Source: Bacillus sp. SM2101
GTDB lineage: Bacteria; Bacillota; Bacilli; Bacillales; SM2101
Direction: 5' to 3'
NCBI RefSeq assembly: GCF_018588585.1
Contig: NZ_JAEUFG010000013.1
Coordinates: 78,422-142,421, forward strand
DNA: 64,000 bases
This document shows positions 18,463 through 26,893 of the stretch, in pieces. Made by a program: the position numbers and the translations under genes. The notes beneath the pieces are model-generated. The model was not told where the DNA came from and made no database searches. It was given only the letters and a program-made list of their open reading frames with translations. Position 1 is the stretch's first letter; the number at the start of each line of letters is the position of its first letter.

Positions 18463-19343
18463 GATTTAATACCCATTGACTTATTATGGTTGCACTTTTT
18501 ACAGTATTTACATTTGTTCTTTGGAAAAATGATTGATTCCACAATTTGAAATACCTGATCCATTGCAGACGGGTGTTGGTAAAAATACTCTACATTGTTA
18601 AGCATAAAGACCTGGCTTATATCCTGAGCATAATTTAATTCAGAATCTTTTTCCCCAATAATTAAAGTTAGATCATCTGCAGACTGCAACTCTTCAATAG
18701 GGTTCAGTTGATCGAGTTCATCTATTAGTTTATTTGATATTCTTTGCCCATGAAGATATAACATGTGTGATCCTAATCTCGTTACGTATTTGTGTTGATC
18801 CAGGTTGAAGTCACTTAGTGTATAGTAATCAAACCCAGACACTAATTCTTGAGAGTCTATAGACCCTTTCCCACGAAGTCTTTTTAAAATAGATTCAGAA
18901 AATAGACTAGTTGATTTAGGTAGAGGGGTAATTAATGGGGAGATCCCGATGACTTTACAATCTACTTGATAAAACTTTTTGATAACATTACTTAATCTAC
19001 TAGCAATAACAGTACCTAAAGCGTTACCAATCAAATAAATGTTGCGCGGTTTAAACATTGCACAGGCATCCTTTAGAACAGAAAGGCCATCTTCAAACAT
19101 TGTTTGAAGACTGGATTCTCCCATTTCTCCTGTACTATCACCAAAACCTTTATAGTCAAACTGAATATATTTCTGACCTTTTTCAGCTAAATGTTTTCGT
19201 AAATTTGAAAAAAGATAATTCTTTTCACTCATTGCTTGACCTAATCCAGGTAAAGAAATCACTAAAGTATCGCAGTCATCTGAACCATGTTCTATTATCC
19301 CGCATAACTCCTGATTCTTCCCAAACCATCTCTGCTCCCACAT
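18459..19343 (-). CDS. Alpha/beta hydrolase homologue lacking the nucleophilic Ser
   Basis: About 294 aa with the alpha/beta-hydrolase fold: LVISLPGLGQ oxyanion strand, YIQFDYKGFGDSTG, then the nucleophile elbow. The elbow reads GNALGT where GxSxG is expected, so the serine is replaced by alanine. Downstream LTLIIGEKDSE supplies the usual Asp region. The C-terminus carries a Cys cluster, NKCKYCKKCNHN, which could bind a metal. It may be a binding partner of the intact hydrolase next door. I place the start at 19343 (MWEQRW), seven bases after AAAGGATGG. Confidence 0.7.
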   Translation of the reverse strand: MWEQRWFGKNQELCGIIEHGSDDCDTLVISLPGLGQAMSEKNYLFSNLRKHLAEKGQKYIQFDYKGFGDSTGEMGESSLQTMFEDGLSVLKDACAMFKPRNIYLIGNALGTVIASRLSNVIKKFYQVDCKVIGISPLITPLPKSTSLFSESILKRLRGKGSIDSQELVSGFDYYTLSDFNLDQHKYVTRLGSHMLYLHGQRISNKLIDELDQLNPIEELQSADDLTLIIGEKDSELNYAQDISQVFMLNNVEYFYQHPSAMDQVFQIVESIIFPKNKCKYCKKCNHNKSMGIKS

Positions 19344-19358
19344 GCTAACCATCCTTTC

Positions 19359-20150
19359 TTAACTAAACTGGGATAAAAGCCAGTTTGTAGTCTTGGTCAT
19401 TAACGTATTTTCTAGCTCCTCCGATGTAAAGAGGTGTCCAGCTTTAGGGATTGTATATGTTTGATTTTTAGTTGTTCCTTGATATATTGGAAGTTCGTCG
19501 ACACTCATGAACTCCATTTCTTCTTGAACAAGAGGGTCATCTCCCCCAAATATGAGCAGTGATGGGTTAGAATATGACTTAATTTCATCGATAATTTCAA
19601 TGTTTTTTAAATCACGATAAAAATCCATGCTCACCCATAAACCTGCCCATGGCATAACTAATTTGTCTTTTCGATATTTATGTCTTGAAAATTTAGGTCT
19701 TTTATTATTAGGGTAATTACCACCGTACTCATCAAATAATGGACTCCAAATGACGACTTTATTGACATTGGTACGATTTGCAGACATGATAGCAATTCTT
19801 GCTCCATCACTGAACCCTAAATAAGCGATTTGATCTTTGTTAACAAAATCTAATTTCGATGCATAATTAAAAGCTGCTTCAATATTTGATACTTTTGTAG
19901 TTGTGGTCATGTCATAATAAAACCCATCACTTAATCCCATTCCATAATAGTCAAACCTAAGGGTTGCAATCCCTTTTTTTGCTAATTTTCGTGCATATTT
20001 GACTGCTAACCTATGAACCTCATAACGTTCGCCATTTTTCCCAGGACAGTATATTACAAGTGGACACTTACCTTTTATGTTTTCTGGGATATGTAATATA
20101 CCAGCTAGTCGACCTTGATCCTCTAACTCAATAAATTTCTCAATCGCCAT
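19359..20150 (-). CDS. Alpha/beta hydrolase (active, thioesterase/acyltransferase type)
   Basis: A 263-aa alpha/beta hydrolase with a complete triad: nucleophile Ser in GFSDGA, Asp in FGGDDPLV and His in AGHLF. The RFDYYGMGLSDG strand resembles acyl-CoA or acyl-ACP thioesterases. It probably releases the polyketide from the ACP or edits stalled chains. It overlaps the dehydratase gene upstream by 11 bases and lies seven bases or so before the serine-less paralogue, so the two may work as a pair. Confidence 0.75.
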   Translation of the reverse strand: MAIEKFIELEDQGRLAGILHIPENIKGKCPLVIYCPGKNGERYEVHRLAVKYARKLAKKGIATLRFDYYGMGLSDGFYYDMTTTTKVSNIEAAFNYASKLDFVNKDQIAYLGFSDGARIAIMSANRTNVNKVVIWSPLFDEYGGNYPNNKRPKFSRHKYRKDKLVMPWAGLWVSMDFYRDLKNIEIIDEIKSYSNPSLLIFGGDDPLVQEEMEFMSVDELPIYQGTTKNQTYTIPKAGHLFTSEELENTLMTKTTNWLLSQFS

Positions 20151-20553
20151 CTTTGACTCCTTTTTGAAAAGTAAATTTTGCTTTCATAACAATCCGTTGA
20201 TTTACTTTCCCTATCCCTTTTAGTACCAATTTGTTCTCATAATCTTTTTCTACAATAATTGAATAATGGATAATGTCTCCAGGAAATACAGGATGAAGGA
20301 ACCTTGACTGTATTTCTGTTGGAATGTGGTTATTTGTGTTTAATAAATTTTTGTTGTTAGCTACTTCAATAGACTGTAGTAAACCTTCAATCATAAGCAT
20401 CCCAGGAAAGACACTGTATTCCTTAAAGTGGCCTAGTAAAAAAAAATCACTATAACTTACATATTTTTTACTTAGAATCTCATTTTCTCGATAAGTGAAA
20501 CTATCAATTAGACACCAAGGTTTTTGAAAATTATCTAATAATGATGTATTCAT
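20140..20553 (-). CDS. FabZ-like 3-hydroxyacyl-ACP dehydratase subunit with catalytic His
   Basis: A 137-aa hot-dog protein. It keeps the FabZ active-site block: LLGHFKEYSVFPGMLMIEGL, giving the catalytic His and, further on, the helix with Glu. The paralogue upstream lacks this His. Such pairs occur as heterodimeric dehydratases in reducing type II polyketide systems such as aryl polyene clusters, where they make conjugated double bonds. Overlaps the next gene by four bases. Confidence 0.75.
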   Translation of the reverse strand: MNTSLLDNFQKPWCLIDSFTYRENEILSKKYVSYSDFFLLGHFKEYSVFPGMLMIEGLLQSIEVANNKNLLNTNNHIPTEIQSRFLHPVFPGDIIHYSIIVEKDYENKLVLKGIGKVNQRIVMKAKFTFQKGVKDGD

Positions 20554-20963
20554 GATTGTACTCCTACGGTTAACGTCCCTTTCAATATCAACTGATTATC
20601 AACTTTAATTATCCCTTCTAACACAGCCTGTGTTTCTAAAATGCGGAGTGGTTTTACATCATAGCTTACCTTTCCTTTGCTTGGAAGGCTCTTTGATAAA
20701 ATCTCACTTTTAATTGCTCCTAAAACAGGAACCTCGTTCTCCTTTAATGGCCTAGTTTCAAGCTGAATGAAGATAACTGCAGCTTGAGCCATGCCTTCAA
20801 GTAAAACAGAATATGGAACTATTTTAGTATTTAACCAATCCAGTTGTTTAATATCTAAAGTGGCTCTTAAAAGTTCTTTTGGCACGTATTTATCTACACG
20901 GTCAATAAGTCGAAGAGGATATTGGTGTGGCAAGAGGTTTATATAATTCAAATCACTCACCAT
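20550..20963 (-). CDS. FabZ-like dehydratase subunit lacking the catalytic His
   Basis: A 137-aa hot-dog protein starting with a classic FabZ N-terminus (LLPHQYPLRLIDRV). At the active site, where FabZ has GHFPxxPxxPG, it reads LNTKIVPYSV, so the His is gone, while the helix LLEGMAQAAV keeps the Glu. This is the mirror image of the neighbouring subunit, so the two probably form one functional dehydratase. The ATG overlaps the methyltransferase stop. Confidence 0.75.
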   Translation of the reverse strand: MVSDLNYINLLPHQYPLRLIDRVDKYVPKELLRATLDIKQLDWLNTKIVPYSVLLEGMAQAAVIFIQLETRPLKENEVPVLGAIKSEILSKSLPSKGKVSYDVKPLRILETQAVLEGIIKVDNQLILKGTLTVGVQS

Positions 20964-21700
20964 TATGATTTTTTATACTTCATTATCATTCTTGGTGATT
21001 GAGGGGAATACTTTTGATTATTGTAAAAACCATATGATTCTACCAAATCAAAACCAGCCTGCTTATTCATATGGACTATCTCTGCAGCAGTGTATAGTCT
21101 AAGGTTTAGAACAGATTGATTTTCTTTTTCATCTTCAACCCACTTAATGACTTCGTTCCATCGTCCGGTTATAAAGTTAAAATCCCTCTTACTCCATACC
21201 ATTCTGTTATTCATGGTATACCATGTTTGACTGTTATAGTTGTTGGTCTTGGCTTCTCTATTTTCCAGATCCTGTATAAAGACTCCATTGGGCTTAAGAG
21301 ATGTATAGATTTTATCTAGTATTTTTGAATCTTCACTTTGTTCTTCAATATATCCAAAAGCAGTACCCATATTGATAACCGCATCAAACTCTTCTTCAAA
21401 AGCCATATCCCTCATATCGAGTTGGACAAATTTAATATTTAATAACTCACGTTCTGCTCTCTTCTCTGCTTCTTTTAAAAGATCACTAGAAGCATCTAAT
21501 CCAGTAATTTCAAAACCACATTTTGCTAGTGGGACAGATACTCTTCCTTGTCCACATCCAAGATCTAGAATCTTAGCTCCCTTTTTTAAATCTAAATTAT
21601 CAAGCAAAAAGTTTAATTCATAGTTTGTTCGTTCATCTGTTAAGATCTCTTCTGAAAACTTTAAATAGTCATTAGTAAAAAAGTTTTGCCATTGTTCCAT
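20963..21700 (-). CDS. SAM-dependent methyltransferase (class I)
   Basis: A 245-aa class I methyltransferase with the SAM-binding motif ILDLGCGQGRVSVPLAKCG near residue 55 and the acidic loop ITGLDASSDLL, then VQLDMRDM and INMGTAFGY. The start at 21700 (MEQWQNFF) is chosen since AAAAGGAG precedes it at normal spacing. The substrate is unknown; it lies between the dehydratase pair and the AMP ligase, so a carboxylate, hydroxyl or carbon of the chain are all possible. Confidence 0.8.
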   Translation of the reverse strand: MEQWQNFFTNDYLKFSEEILTDERTNYELNFLLDNLDLKKGAKILDLGCGQGRVSVPLAKCGFEITGLDASSDLLKEAEKRAERELLNIKFVQLDMRDMAFEEEFDAVINMGTAFGYIEEQSEDSKILDKIYTSLKPNGVFIQDLENREAKTNNYNSQTWYTMNNRMVWSKRDFNFITGRWNEVIKWVEDEKENQSVLNLRLYTAAEIVHMNKQAGFDLVESYGFYNNQKYSPQSPRMIMKYKKS

Positions 21701-21727
21701 TGATCTTCTCCTTTTCAAGCTTTACTT

Positions 21728-23155
21728 CTATTCTGTATTCTTTTCAGTTAAGCGACTCAGCTTCCCTGTCATAGTATTCGGCATATCTTGATGAATAATT
21801 ATTCTATCAGGCCATAACTTCTTGTCCCATTTTTGAATTTCTTTCCTTAATAAAACTTGATCATAGATGTTAGTTGGAACAATTTTTGCTATAATCTCAT
21901 ATAACTTATTATTCTTTTCTTCTTTTACAACAATTGTGTCTTCTACATACGGTGTAGACCTTAACAACTCTTCTATCTCCTCTAGTTGAATGTTTACTCC
22001 ATTCCTGATAAAAGTGTTATCAGCCCTACCATATATATATAGTCTATCCTCAATAATACTTGCTATATCATTGGTATTTAGCCAACCATCATTTATCATT
22101 TTTTCAGTTAACCTTTTTTGCCTGAAATACCCCTTCATCACATTTGGGCCTTTGACATGTAAGTAACCCTTCTCACCCTTAGGAACTTTTCTCCCATGGC
22201 GGTTAGTTATTTTTGTTTTGACATTATTGAGTGGATATCCAACAGAAGCCTCTTGAAATGAATCGTGAATATGTTCAATGCTGATTCTTGGAGATGCTTC
22301 TGTCAGCCCGTAGGCGTTATATATCTGAACATTTGATGGAAGTGATTGGGCTATGTTTAAATACTGTGCAAAGTAGAGACGTTCACCGCTAAGGACAAGT
22401 TTTTTGAGGCTTTTGAAATGGCCTTTATTTCTCATTTGAAGAAGTTTTACCATTAGTGACGGGGTTAAAAACATAGAATTTATTTTGTGTTTTTCAACTA
22501 GTTTGATACTTTGTAAAGGTGATTTCAAATAATCTTTAAATACAAAGGAAGATCCAGAAAGTAGACCAGAGAAAATCTCACCAGTAATGGAAGAAGCGTA
22601 AAATAGAGGACGTACAATTAATAGTCTGTCCTCTTTAGAAACTTGTAGTCTTTCTATTATTTGCTCAGCATTTGATATAATATTGTTATAAGTTAACATA
22701 ACCCCTTTTGGTCTTTGTGTGGTTCCTGATGTATAAAGTACAAAAGCAACATCATCTAATATCTTATAGTTTATTATCTTATTATTTAGGCTAACTTCCT
22801 TTAATCTACCTTTATCATCAACATGATCACTCTTAATTAACAATCCTGAGATTTCACTGAGTATTTTTTTTGATAAATTCGGACTGTTTGCAAAATCAAC
22901 GGGAATAACAGTGATCCTTTCTTCCATACAAGCAAGGTATATAGGGATTAGTTTCCATCCTAATAGCGTGTCTACAAATACTACTGGTTGTCCCTTAGTT
23001 TCTCTAACTCTAATGTACTTTTTGATAAATAACTGGTTAATTTTAGTAACACCATGGATGTCCTTGTAGCTGACACTTGTCTGATCTAACCTAATACAGA
23101 TTTGATTATCTGAGTTATCAATTCGATTAAGAATGTCCAAGAGGTTATACCTCAC
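21728..23155 (-). CDS. Acyl/aryl-AMP ligase (ACP-loading)
   Basis: A 475-aa ANL-superfamily enzyme. Motifs in order: FVLYTSGTTQRPKGVMLT (ATP loop), YNAYGLTEASPR (A5), DGWLNTNDIA and YIYGRADNTFIRNG (A7/A8), and the C-terminal MPNTMTGKLSRL with the catalytic Lys. It activates a carboxylic acid and loads it onto an ACP, presumably that of the overlapping upstream gene. It is therefore a candidate for providing the starter unit, as AMP ligases do in aryl polyene clusters. The substrate cannot be read reliably from the sequence. Confidence 0.85.
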   Translation of the reverse strand: MRYNLLDILNRIDNSDNQICIRLDQTSVSYKDIHGVTKINQLFIKKYIRVRETKGQPVVFVDTLLGWKLIPIYLACMEERITVIPVDFANSPNLSKKILSEISGLLIKSDHVDDKGRLKEVSLNNKIINYKILDDVAFVLYTSGTTQRPKGVMLTYNNIISNAEQIIERLQVSKEDRLLIVRPLFYASSITGEIFSGLLSGSSFVFKDYLKSPLQSIKLVEKHKINSMFLTPSLMVKLLQMRNKGHFKSLKKLVLSGERLYFAQYLNIAQSLPSNVQIYNAYGLTEASPRISIEHIHDSFQEASVGYPLNNVKTKITNRHGRKVPKGEKGYLHVKGPNVMKGYFRQKRLTEKMINDGWLNTNDIASIIEDRLYIYGRADNTFIRNGVNIQLEEIEELLRSTPYVEDTIVVKEEKNNKLYEIIAKIVPTNIYDQVLLRKEIQKWDKKLWPDRIIIHQDMPNTMTGKLSRLTEKNTE

Positions 23156-23384
23156 TTTCTATTCTTTCAATAACCTCAGCAACAGAAGTTGTACTTTTAA
23201 TATCAAGTAAATCATCAGGAAATTCTATATTGAATTCCTCTTCAATTAATACTACTAACTCCATAAAACGAAGTGAGTCAAACCCAACATCTATAATTGT
23301 TTTTTCTTCATCTATTGATTCTACTGGTAACACACCACAATGGTTGTCACTCATAAGGTCAATTATTTTATCCTTAACACTCAC
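23145..23384 (-). CDS. Acyl carrier protein
   Basis: A 79-aa acyl carrier protein with the phosphopantetheine Ser in GFDSLRFMEL (around residue 36) and an acidic helix II/III (VVLIEEEFNIEFPDDLL). It overlaps the AMP ligase gene by 11 bases and the START-PDZ gene by four. It is probably the starter-unit carrier; the second ACP at 38180 lies with the ketosynthases. The AcpS encoded at 27671 would activate both. Confidence 0.9.
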   Translation of the reverse strand: MSVKDKIIDLMSDNHCGVLPVESIDEEKTIIDVGFDSLRFMELVVLIEEEFNIEFPDDLLDIKSTTSVAEVIERIESEV

Positions 23385-24280
23385 GATTCATTCACCCCTT
23401 TTTCTTTCCAGAGTGAACCCGAGGAAGAACGTTGTTTTGCTAGTGCTTCTCTTTTCTGTTTTATATCATCAAATGTTTCTTTATCTGTATCAACTAGACC
23501 AGTAAAGCTTTCTTCTAATGATAGTTGGATTTTTGTATCATAAATTGCTCCATCTCTATAGTATCTAATCGTAATGTTATCTTTTTCGATATCAAAGGTA
23601 GAGATTATTTTGACAAATTGGTCATAGTTAGGAGTCTCTTTATCATTTATAAAAAGAATAATATCTCCCTGTTTTAGTCCTGCAATACTAGCAGGGCTAT
23701 TAGGAAAAACTTCAAGTAAATAATTTCCTTCCCCACTATAATTTAGTTCGGATTTTTGTTCACTATTGACAGTACAATTCAGCACACCAAGTCTTGGGTA
23801 ACTAAATAGAGCTGTTCGTAAATCCATTCCTAATTCCAATACCGACTTTAAATTAATTAAAGATCTAGTCCATCCTAGTCGCATGCATTCACGGAACCAT
23901 TGTCCAAAGGTGTCTAAACCAAATCCTTTAACCGTGAGTGCTAGTTTAGTAAAATTGTTTTCTTCTATTGTAATTTTTGTAGTAGTTTGAACCTGGAATT
24001 TTTGAATAGATCCATCCGGAGAGATTGATTTATACGTATCAAATACTCGAAAAGTATCATTTTCATTGAATAAAGCTACAAGTTGATCATTTTCAATATC
24101 ACCATAATTTAAATAAAAATGATCACCTTGCTTAGGGTGATGAGGATCGCCTGTAGAACTAGATTTATAAGTTAAATAAGAATTCATTCCATCTGGAGTT
24201 GCTATAGATCTCCAAACTTTTTCAATGGGCGCATCCAAATATGTTTCAATTGTAAAACAGTCAGAAGCATTTTTAATCAT
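23381..24280 (-). CDS. START/SRPBCC domain fused to a PDZ domain
   Basis: A 299-aa protein with two domains. Residues about 1-155 form an SRPBCC (AHSA1/START-like) ligand pocket starting FTIETYLDAPIEKVWRSIAT. Residues about 185-260 form a PDZ domain (EVFPNSPASIAGLKQGDIIL). The start at 24280 follows AGGAGG and overlaps the FAD enzyme's stop. SRPBCC domains bind polyketides and act as cyclases or aromatases; PDZ domains bind C-termini. The fusion could tether the pocket to a partner, for example an ACP or synthase, but this is an inference. I know no close characterised example. Confidence 0.75.
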   Translation of the reverse strand: MIKNASDCFTIETYLDAPIEKVWRSIATPDGMNSYLTYKSSSTGDPHHPKQGDHFYLNYGDIENDQLVALFNENDTFRVFDTYKSISPDGSIQKFQVQTTTKITIEENNFTKLALTVKGFGLDTFGQWFRECMRLGWTRSLINLKSVLELGMDLRTALFSYPRLGVLNCTVNSEQKSELNYSGEGNYLLEVFPNSPASIAGLKQGDIILFINDKETPNYDQFVKIISTFDIEKDNITIRYYRDGAIYDTKIQLSLEESFTGLVDTDKETFDDIKQKREALAKQRSSSGSLWKEKGVNES

Positions 24281-25448
24281 CTTTATCCTCCTGTAACATT
24301 TCAACTATTTTTTGTGACTTTAATGCAATATTTTTAGCTAAACTAGGAAAAGTACAAATCATACTAGTCATAGAGTTTTGGTTATCGTTAAGGGGTTCCT
24401 TTAGCATTTGTTGAGTCTTAATCGAGGAGTGGAATTGAGGAGTAATTCGTTCATCTCTGAAACTCATATATAGTTCCATAGAGTACTCCCAACTTTGTTT
24501 ACCACTTAAAAATTGGTCAATTTGATATGCAAGATATTCTGCAGTACAAACAGCGTTATCTATCCCAACTCCACTTATAGGATGAAGAAAAGCACTCGAA
24601 TCTCCTACAAGAACCCAGCCCTCTCCATAAGGATGTTTCATGTAACTGTCTATCTTTTTAAGGCCTTTTATGTTTCCAACTATGTCTACATGATTAATCC
24701 GTGGATTTAATGTTTTAATATGTTTCAATTTCTTGATAAACCCATGGTGAGAACATATTTCTTGAAATTTTGTAGGTGGAACCATTATGGCAATACAGTA
24801 CATATTTTGGTCTATGGGATTACTTAAAATAATACTGTCTTTTGTCCAGAACCATTCGATTGTTCCCTGTGGTAGTGGATTAACACCAGATAGATAAGCA
24901 TAAGCAACCGACAACTCTTCTTCAGTTTGTTTAAGTGTTGTTAATGCATTCGTTTTTTTAGAAATAATAGAGTTTCTACCGTCAGCACCAACTACTATTT
25001 TACCGAAGAATTTTTGTTTCATTGAATTACTTTTTGTCTTACCTTCAATTCCAACAATAATTCCATTCTTGTCTGCTAAAATATCTGTAACTTCAAACCC
25101 TAATTGTATACTTATATTTTGGGTTCTCTCTACCTCTTCTATTAGATATGTGTCAAATAATTCTCTTCTAACACTAATAGCTCGTTCAGAAACAATTAAA
25201 TCAGATTCAAATATATGACCTTCTACATCAATTCTTAAGCGATTTAAGATAGGTGAACCACAATTATTAATTTCTTTATCTATGTTGAGAGTTTTATATA
25301 TATCAATTTCGCCAATAATATGGGTCGAAAGTGTCGGACCAATGTTTGAAATCTTATCAATTAATAACACTTTATACCCTAGCCTACCTAAAAAAATAGC
25401 TAGGGATGAACCCGCACACCTAGCTCCCACTATTATGATGTCAAACAT
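24273..25448 (-). CDS. FAD-dependent oxidoreductase / monooxygenase
   Basis: A 391-aa flavoprotein of the geranylgeranyl-reductase / PHBH-like group. It shows the Rossmann dinucleotide motif IIIVGARCAGSSLAIFLG at the N-terminus, the VVGADGRNSIISK motif near residue 150, and the FAD-ribityl motif VLVGDSSAFLHPISGVGIDNA near 280. It could desaturate, hydroxylate or epoxidise the chain. It is the first gene of the 16-gene operon running down to 6787; a terminator at 25472-25504 separates it from the gene upstream, so its promoter must lie in the short gap or transcription reads through. Confidence 0.8.
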   Translation of the reverse strand: MFDIIIVGARCAGSSLAIFLGRLGYKVLLIDKISNIGPTLSTHIIGEIDIYKTLNIDKEINNCGSPILNRLRIDVEGHIFESDLIVSERAISVRRELFDTYLIEEVERTQNISIQLGFEVTDILADKNGIIVGIEGKTKSNSMKQKFFGKIVVGADGRNSIISKKTNALTTLKQTEEELSVAYAYLSGVNPLPQGTIEWFWTKDSIILSNPIDQNMYCIAIMVPPTKFQEICSHHGFIKKLKHIKTLNPRINHVDIVGNIKGLKKIDSYMKHPYGEGWVLVGDSSAFLHPISGVGIDNAVCTAEYLAYQIDQFLSGKQSWEYSMELYMSFRDERITPQFHSSIKTQQMLKEPLNDNQNSMTSMICTFPSLAKNIALKSQKIVEMLQEDKDD

Positions 25449-25471
25449 GTCAATTTCCCCTGTTTTAATAA

Positions 25472-25504
25472 AATGAAAGGGCCATATGAAATGCCCCTTT
25501 CATT
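25472..25504. terminator. Rho-independent terminator after the 176-aa protein gene
   Basis: AATGAAAGGG and CCCTTTCATT pair around a short inner stem and loop, followed on the minus strand by TTTTATT. It is placed between the end of the strongly translated gene at 25515 and the FAD enzyme gene, so most transcripts from the upstream gene may stop here. Confidence 0.65.
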
Positions 25505-25514
25505 GTTATTATGA

Positions 25515-26045
25515 TTAGTTAGATTGAAGGCAGTTGTATAGAGTACCTGCTTCATTACCTTCTTGGTCAAAGATACGTACAACATCTTGAGAGTGGAATG
25601 TTGCATCTTTTGGTGGAAGACCTTTGATTAAGCCTTTCATATGGATTGGTTGTTCGTTATGAAAAGTTCCATCTGGAGTTTCAATAACCCAATATAAAAA
25701 TGACTCAGCGTCCACACCAGCAGTAATAGTTTTGTTTGCTGGAACTTTTGCGAATGCTTTGATAGGTTCCCCTTGTCCATGAACCCCACCTCGAACACGT
25801 ACCTCTTGTCCAGGCCATAATTTCTTTGATGTTGCAACAAGATCAACATTTTGAATTTCAATTTCAACTCTAATTCCTGTTCCTAATTGAAAATCAGAAT
25901 CAGTTACTGTGAATTCAGTAGGGCGTACTTGTTTGAATTCTAACTCTTCACGTTGACCGTCAAGAAGTTCGAATACTGTTCTACTTGTAGATGTTTCTAA
26001 TTTTAATTGTTTTTTTAATTGTTTTTTTGCATTAACTTTAGCCAT
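25515..26045 (-). CDS. Unknown 176-aa beta-rich protein with strong expression signals
   Basis: I do not recognise this protein. It has a lysine-rich N-terminus (KVNAKKQLKKQLKLE), no signal peptide or membrane segment, and an alternating hydrophobic pattern suggesting a beta-sandwich (FTVTDSDFQLGTGIRVEIEI, GQEVRVRGGVHGQGEPIKAF). The start at 26045 follows AAAGGAGGAG, a nearly perfect ribosome binding site. Its own leader, palindrome and terminator set it apart as a separately controlled, probably abundant protein inside the cluster. A product-binding or self-protection protein is possible, as with enediyne apoproteins, but no sequence motif shows this. Confidence 0.75.
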   Translation of the reverse strand: MAKVNAKKQLKKQLKLETSTSRTVFELLDGQREELEFKQVRPTEFTVTDSDFQLGTGIRVEIEIQNVDLVATSKKLWPGQEVRVRGGVHGQGEPIKAFAKVPANKTITAGVDAESFLYWVIETPDGTFHNEQPIHMKGLIKGLPPKDATFHSQDVVRIFDQEGNEAGTLYNCLQSN

Positions 26046-26069
26046 TAAAACTCCTCCTTTAAGTGTATG

Positions 26070-26083
26070 TGTCTTCGAAGACA
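26070..26083. promoter_or_regulatory. Perfect 14-bp palindrome in the leader of the 176-aa protein gene
   Basis: TGTCTTCGAAGACA is a perfect palindrome 25 bases upstream of the start codon and ahead of the AAAGGAGGAG site. It could be an operator or a short RNA hairpin near the ribosome binding site. No known regulator motif is matched. Confidence 0.4.
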
Positions 26084-26134
26084 ATTCTATAATCCCATAT
26101 TCAAAAAAAAGGTGCTCTGTTTTTAAAGGTATAC

Positions 26135-26893
26135 TTATCGTCTTTTTTTATTGTGTTTATAAAATAGATTATCAATATTATTTAATGAATTTTGTAGCAC
26201 AACCTTTGCATTTGATTCGACACGGTCCACTTCTAAAGTTAGTTTTTGATGATACATTTCCCTTGATAAAAAAGATAAGAAATCCAATTCTTGTTCGGAT
26301 CCTGTTATATGAAATTCAGATATATGATCTTTATATACTTTAAAAAGGTCATAGGGGTTTACTTGAGCTTTACGTAGATGATTAAGGTCAGGTACCAATG
26401 AAATGTGTTCTTTCTGACCCTCTAAGACATAATCAATATCATCTCTCGTAAATATTGATGTACCTGCATGAGGGTGTATACCAACCTTAATACCATTTTT
26501 ATGATATCGTTTGGTAATCTCACTAATCATTTTCAAAAATTTATCTTTAGAATTAGTATGGTTTTTAAATAAAAATCCGGAGCTCAGAATGATGGAGTCA
26601 ATTTTCAACCTATAAAGTAAATCACTTAGTTTATCGTGATGGAGATAAATACTTCTTCTATTATCCCAAATTCCAAAATGCCCGAACTCGTATACACCTG
26701 TGATTTTCATGTTATTTTTAAGGGCATTCTCCATTATTTTAATGGGATGATAGGAAAAAAGAATATTACTTCCAATCTCACATTGATTGATTCCAAGGTT
26801 GCTTAACTCCTGAAATGCTAGAGAATGATTGGTTCCCCATGGATACACATGACAGGATAATTGGTTTTTGTTGAACTTTATAATTTGAATCAT
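26135..26893 (-). CDS. Sugar-phosphate isomerase/epimerase-like TIM-barrel protein
   Basis: A 252-aa protein of the AP-endonuclease-2 / xylose-isomerase-like TIM-barrel family: SCHVYPWGTNHSLAFQELS at the N-terminus, MKITGVYEFGHFG, IKVGIHPHAGT (metal His), LVPDLNHLRKAQVN (Asp and His) and ISEFHITGSEQELDF, ending in TLEVDR. These strands supply a typical metal site. Members isomerise or epimerise sugars and inositols. It overlaps the AraC regulator gene by four bases, so both are made together. Its place in the pathway is unclear. Confidence 0.7.
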   Translation of the reverse strand: MIQIIKFNKNQLSCHVYPWGTNHSLAFQELSNLGINQCEIGSNILFSYHPIKIMENALKNNMKITGVYEFGHFGIWDNRRSIYLHHDKLSDLLYRLKIDSIILSSGFLFKNHTNSKDKFLKMISEITKRYHKNGIKVGIHPHAGTSIFTRDDIDYVLEGQKEHISLVPDLNHLRKAQVNPYDLFKVYKDHISEFHITGSEQELDFLSFLSREMYHQKLTLEVDRVESNAKVVLQNSLNNIDNLFYKHNKKRR

